Positions 5,213 through 5,506 of a DNA stretch of 5,506 nt are shown here, in pieces. How positions within the stretch are numbered: position 1 is the first letter of the stretch; the number at the start of each line of letters is the position of its first letter. The notes beneath the pieces are model-generated. The model ran no database searches. It saw nothing but the letters and a program-made list of their open reading frames with translations, and was not told the origin of the DNA. The position numbers were made by a program, and so were the translations under genes. The stretch is taken from assembly GCA_017305815.1 (NCBI GenBank), contig JAFKJZ010000424.1, positions 1-5,506 of the forward strand, in the 5' to 3' direction. Origin of the DNA: Hyphomicrobiales bacterium. GTDB lineage: Bacteria > Pseudomonadota > Alphaproteobacteria > Rhizobiales > Kaistiaceae.

Positions 5213-5506
5213 ATGGCGTTCGAATTGCCCCCGCTGCCCTACGACTACGAGGCGCTCGCCCCCTACATGTCGAAGGAGACCCTCGAATACCATCACGACA
5301 AGCACCACCAGGCTTACGTCACCAACGGCAACAACCTGCTGAAGGGCTCGGGCCTCGAGGACAAGAGCCTCGAGGAGATCGTCAAGCAGAGCTATTCGAA
5401 GAATGCCGGGCTCTTCAACAATGCCGGCCAGCACTACAACCACATCCATTTCTGGAAGTGGATGAAGGAGGGCGGCGGCGGCAAGAAGATCCCGGGCGCG
5501 CTGCAG
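5213..5506 (+). CDS. sodB: Superoxide dismutase, Fe/Mn family (3' end outside window)
   Basis: The first 98 residues of an iron/manganese superoxide dismutase, which converts superoxide to hydrogen peroxide and oxygen in the cytosol. The opening [18 protein letters not shown] and [12 protein letters not shown] are diagnostic. H27 and H77 (in YNHIHFW) correspond to the first two metal ligands; the remaining Asp and His ligands lie past the right edge. Q73, in NNAGQHYNH, sits where Fe-type enzymes have the active-site glutamine (E. coli SodB Gln69) and Mn-type enzymes have glycine. This favours iron, although alphaproteobacterial enzymes may accept both metals. The ATG at 5213 has AGGAG (5201-5205) seven bases upstream. 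The 150-base gap from the ATPase gene contains a promoter candidate, so separate transcription is likely. Confidence 0.94.
   Translation, partial: MAFELPPLPYDYEALAPYMSKETLEYHHDKHHQAYVTNGNNLLKGSGLEDKSLEEIVKQSYSKNAGLFNNAGQHYNHIHFWKWMKEGGGGKKIPGALQ

Noticed and set aside
2849..5449. An 866-codon minus-strand open frame continuous with the DUF4332 gene and antisense to the ATPase and sodB genes
   Set aside because: Only its last 135 codons look like protein and have their own ATG and Shine-Dalgarno. The rest is Arg/His/Glu-rich, unlike any family, and mirrors the third-position GC bias of the plus-strand genes.

Overview
The window is high-GC chromosomal DNA, most likely from an alphaproteobacterium of the Hyphomicrobiales (rhizobia-like) group. 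That placement is an inference from the gene content: an RskA-type anti-sigma protein, a DUF853 HerA-like ATPase, a DUF4332 helix-hairpin-helix protein, and an Fe-type superoxide dismutase whose residues resemble rhizobial SODs. There are no tRNA or rRNA genes, CRISPR arrays or insertion sequences.

Layout: (1) 1-325, + strand, the C-terminal part of an RskA-family anti-sigma factor cut by the left edge. (2) 355-1533, - strand, a complete PLP-dependent class I/II aminotransferase, convergent with the first gene. (3) 1534-1909, a divergent control region. (4) 1910-2479, + strand, a secreted single-domain fasciclin (FAS1) protein followed by a strong palindromic hairpin. (5) 2480-2848, a 369-base gap without a convincing gene, containing a second promoter-like motif and a long inverted repeat. 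(6) 2849-3256, - strand, a 135-residue DUF4332 protein. (7) 3257-3415, a divergent control region. (8) 3416-5062, + strand, a DUF853 HerA/FtsK-like ATPase with a glycine-zipper C-terminus. (9) 5213-5506, + strand, the first 98 codons of a superoxide dismutase gene (sodB-like), cut by the right edge.

The most interesting signal is on the left side. TGAAAC followed after 16 or 17 bases by CGTA, the classic form of an ECF sigma-factor promoter, occurs twice. One copy lies upstream of the fasciclin gene, the other in the gene-free gap downstream of it. An RskA-type anti-sigma gene lies nearby. In Mycobacterium tuberculosis the SigK/RskA pair controls the fasciclin proteins MPT70 and MPT83, so this may be a proteobacterial version of the same wiring, possibly with an added small transcript from the second promoter. 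The rest of the window looks like ordinary housekeeping or accessory chromosome: amino-acid metabolism, a DNA-translocase-like ATPase of unknown role, and oxidative-stress defence.
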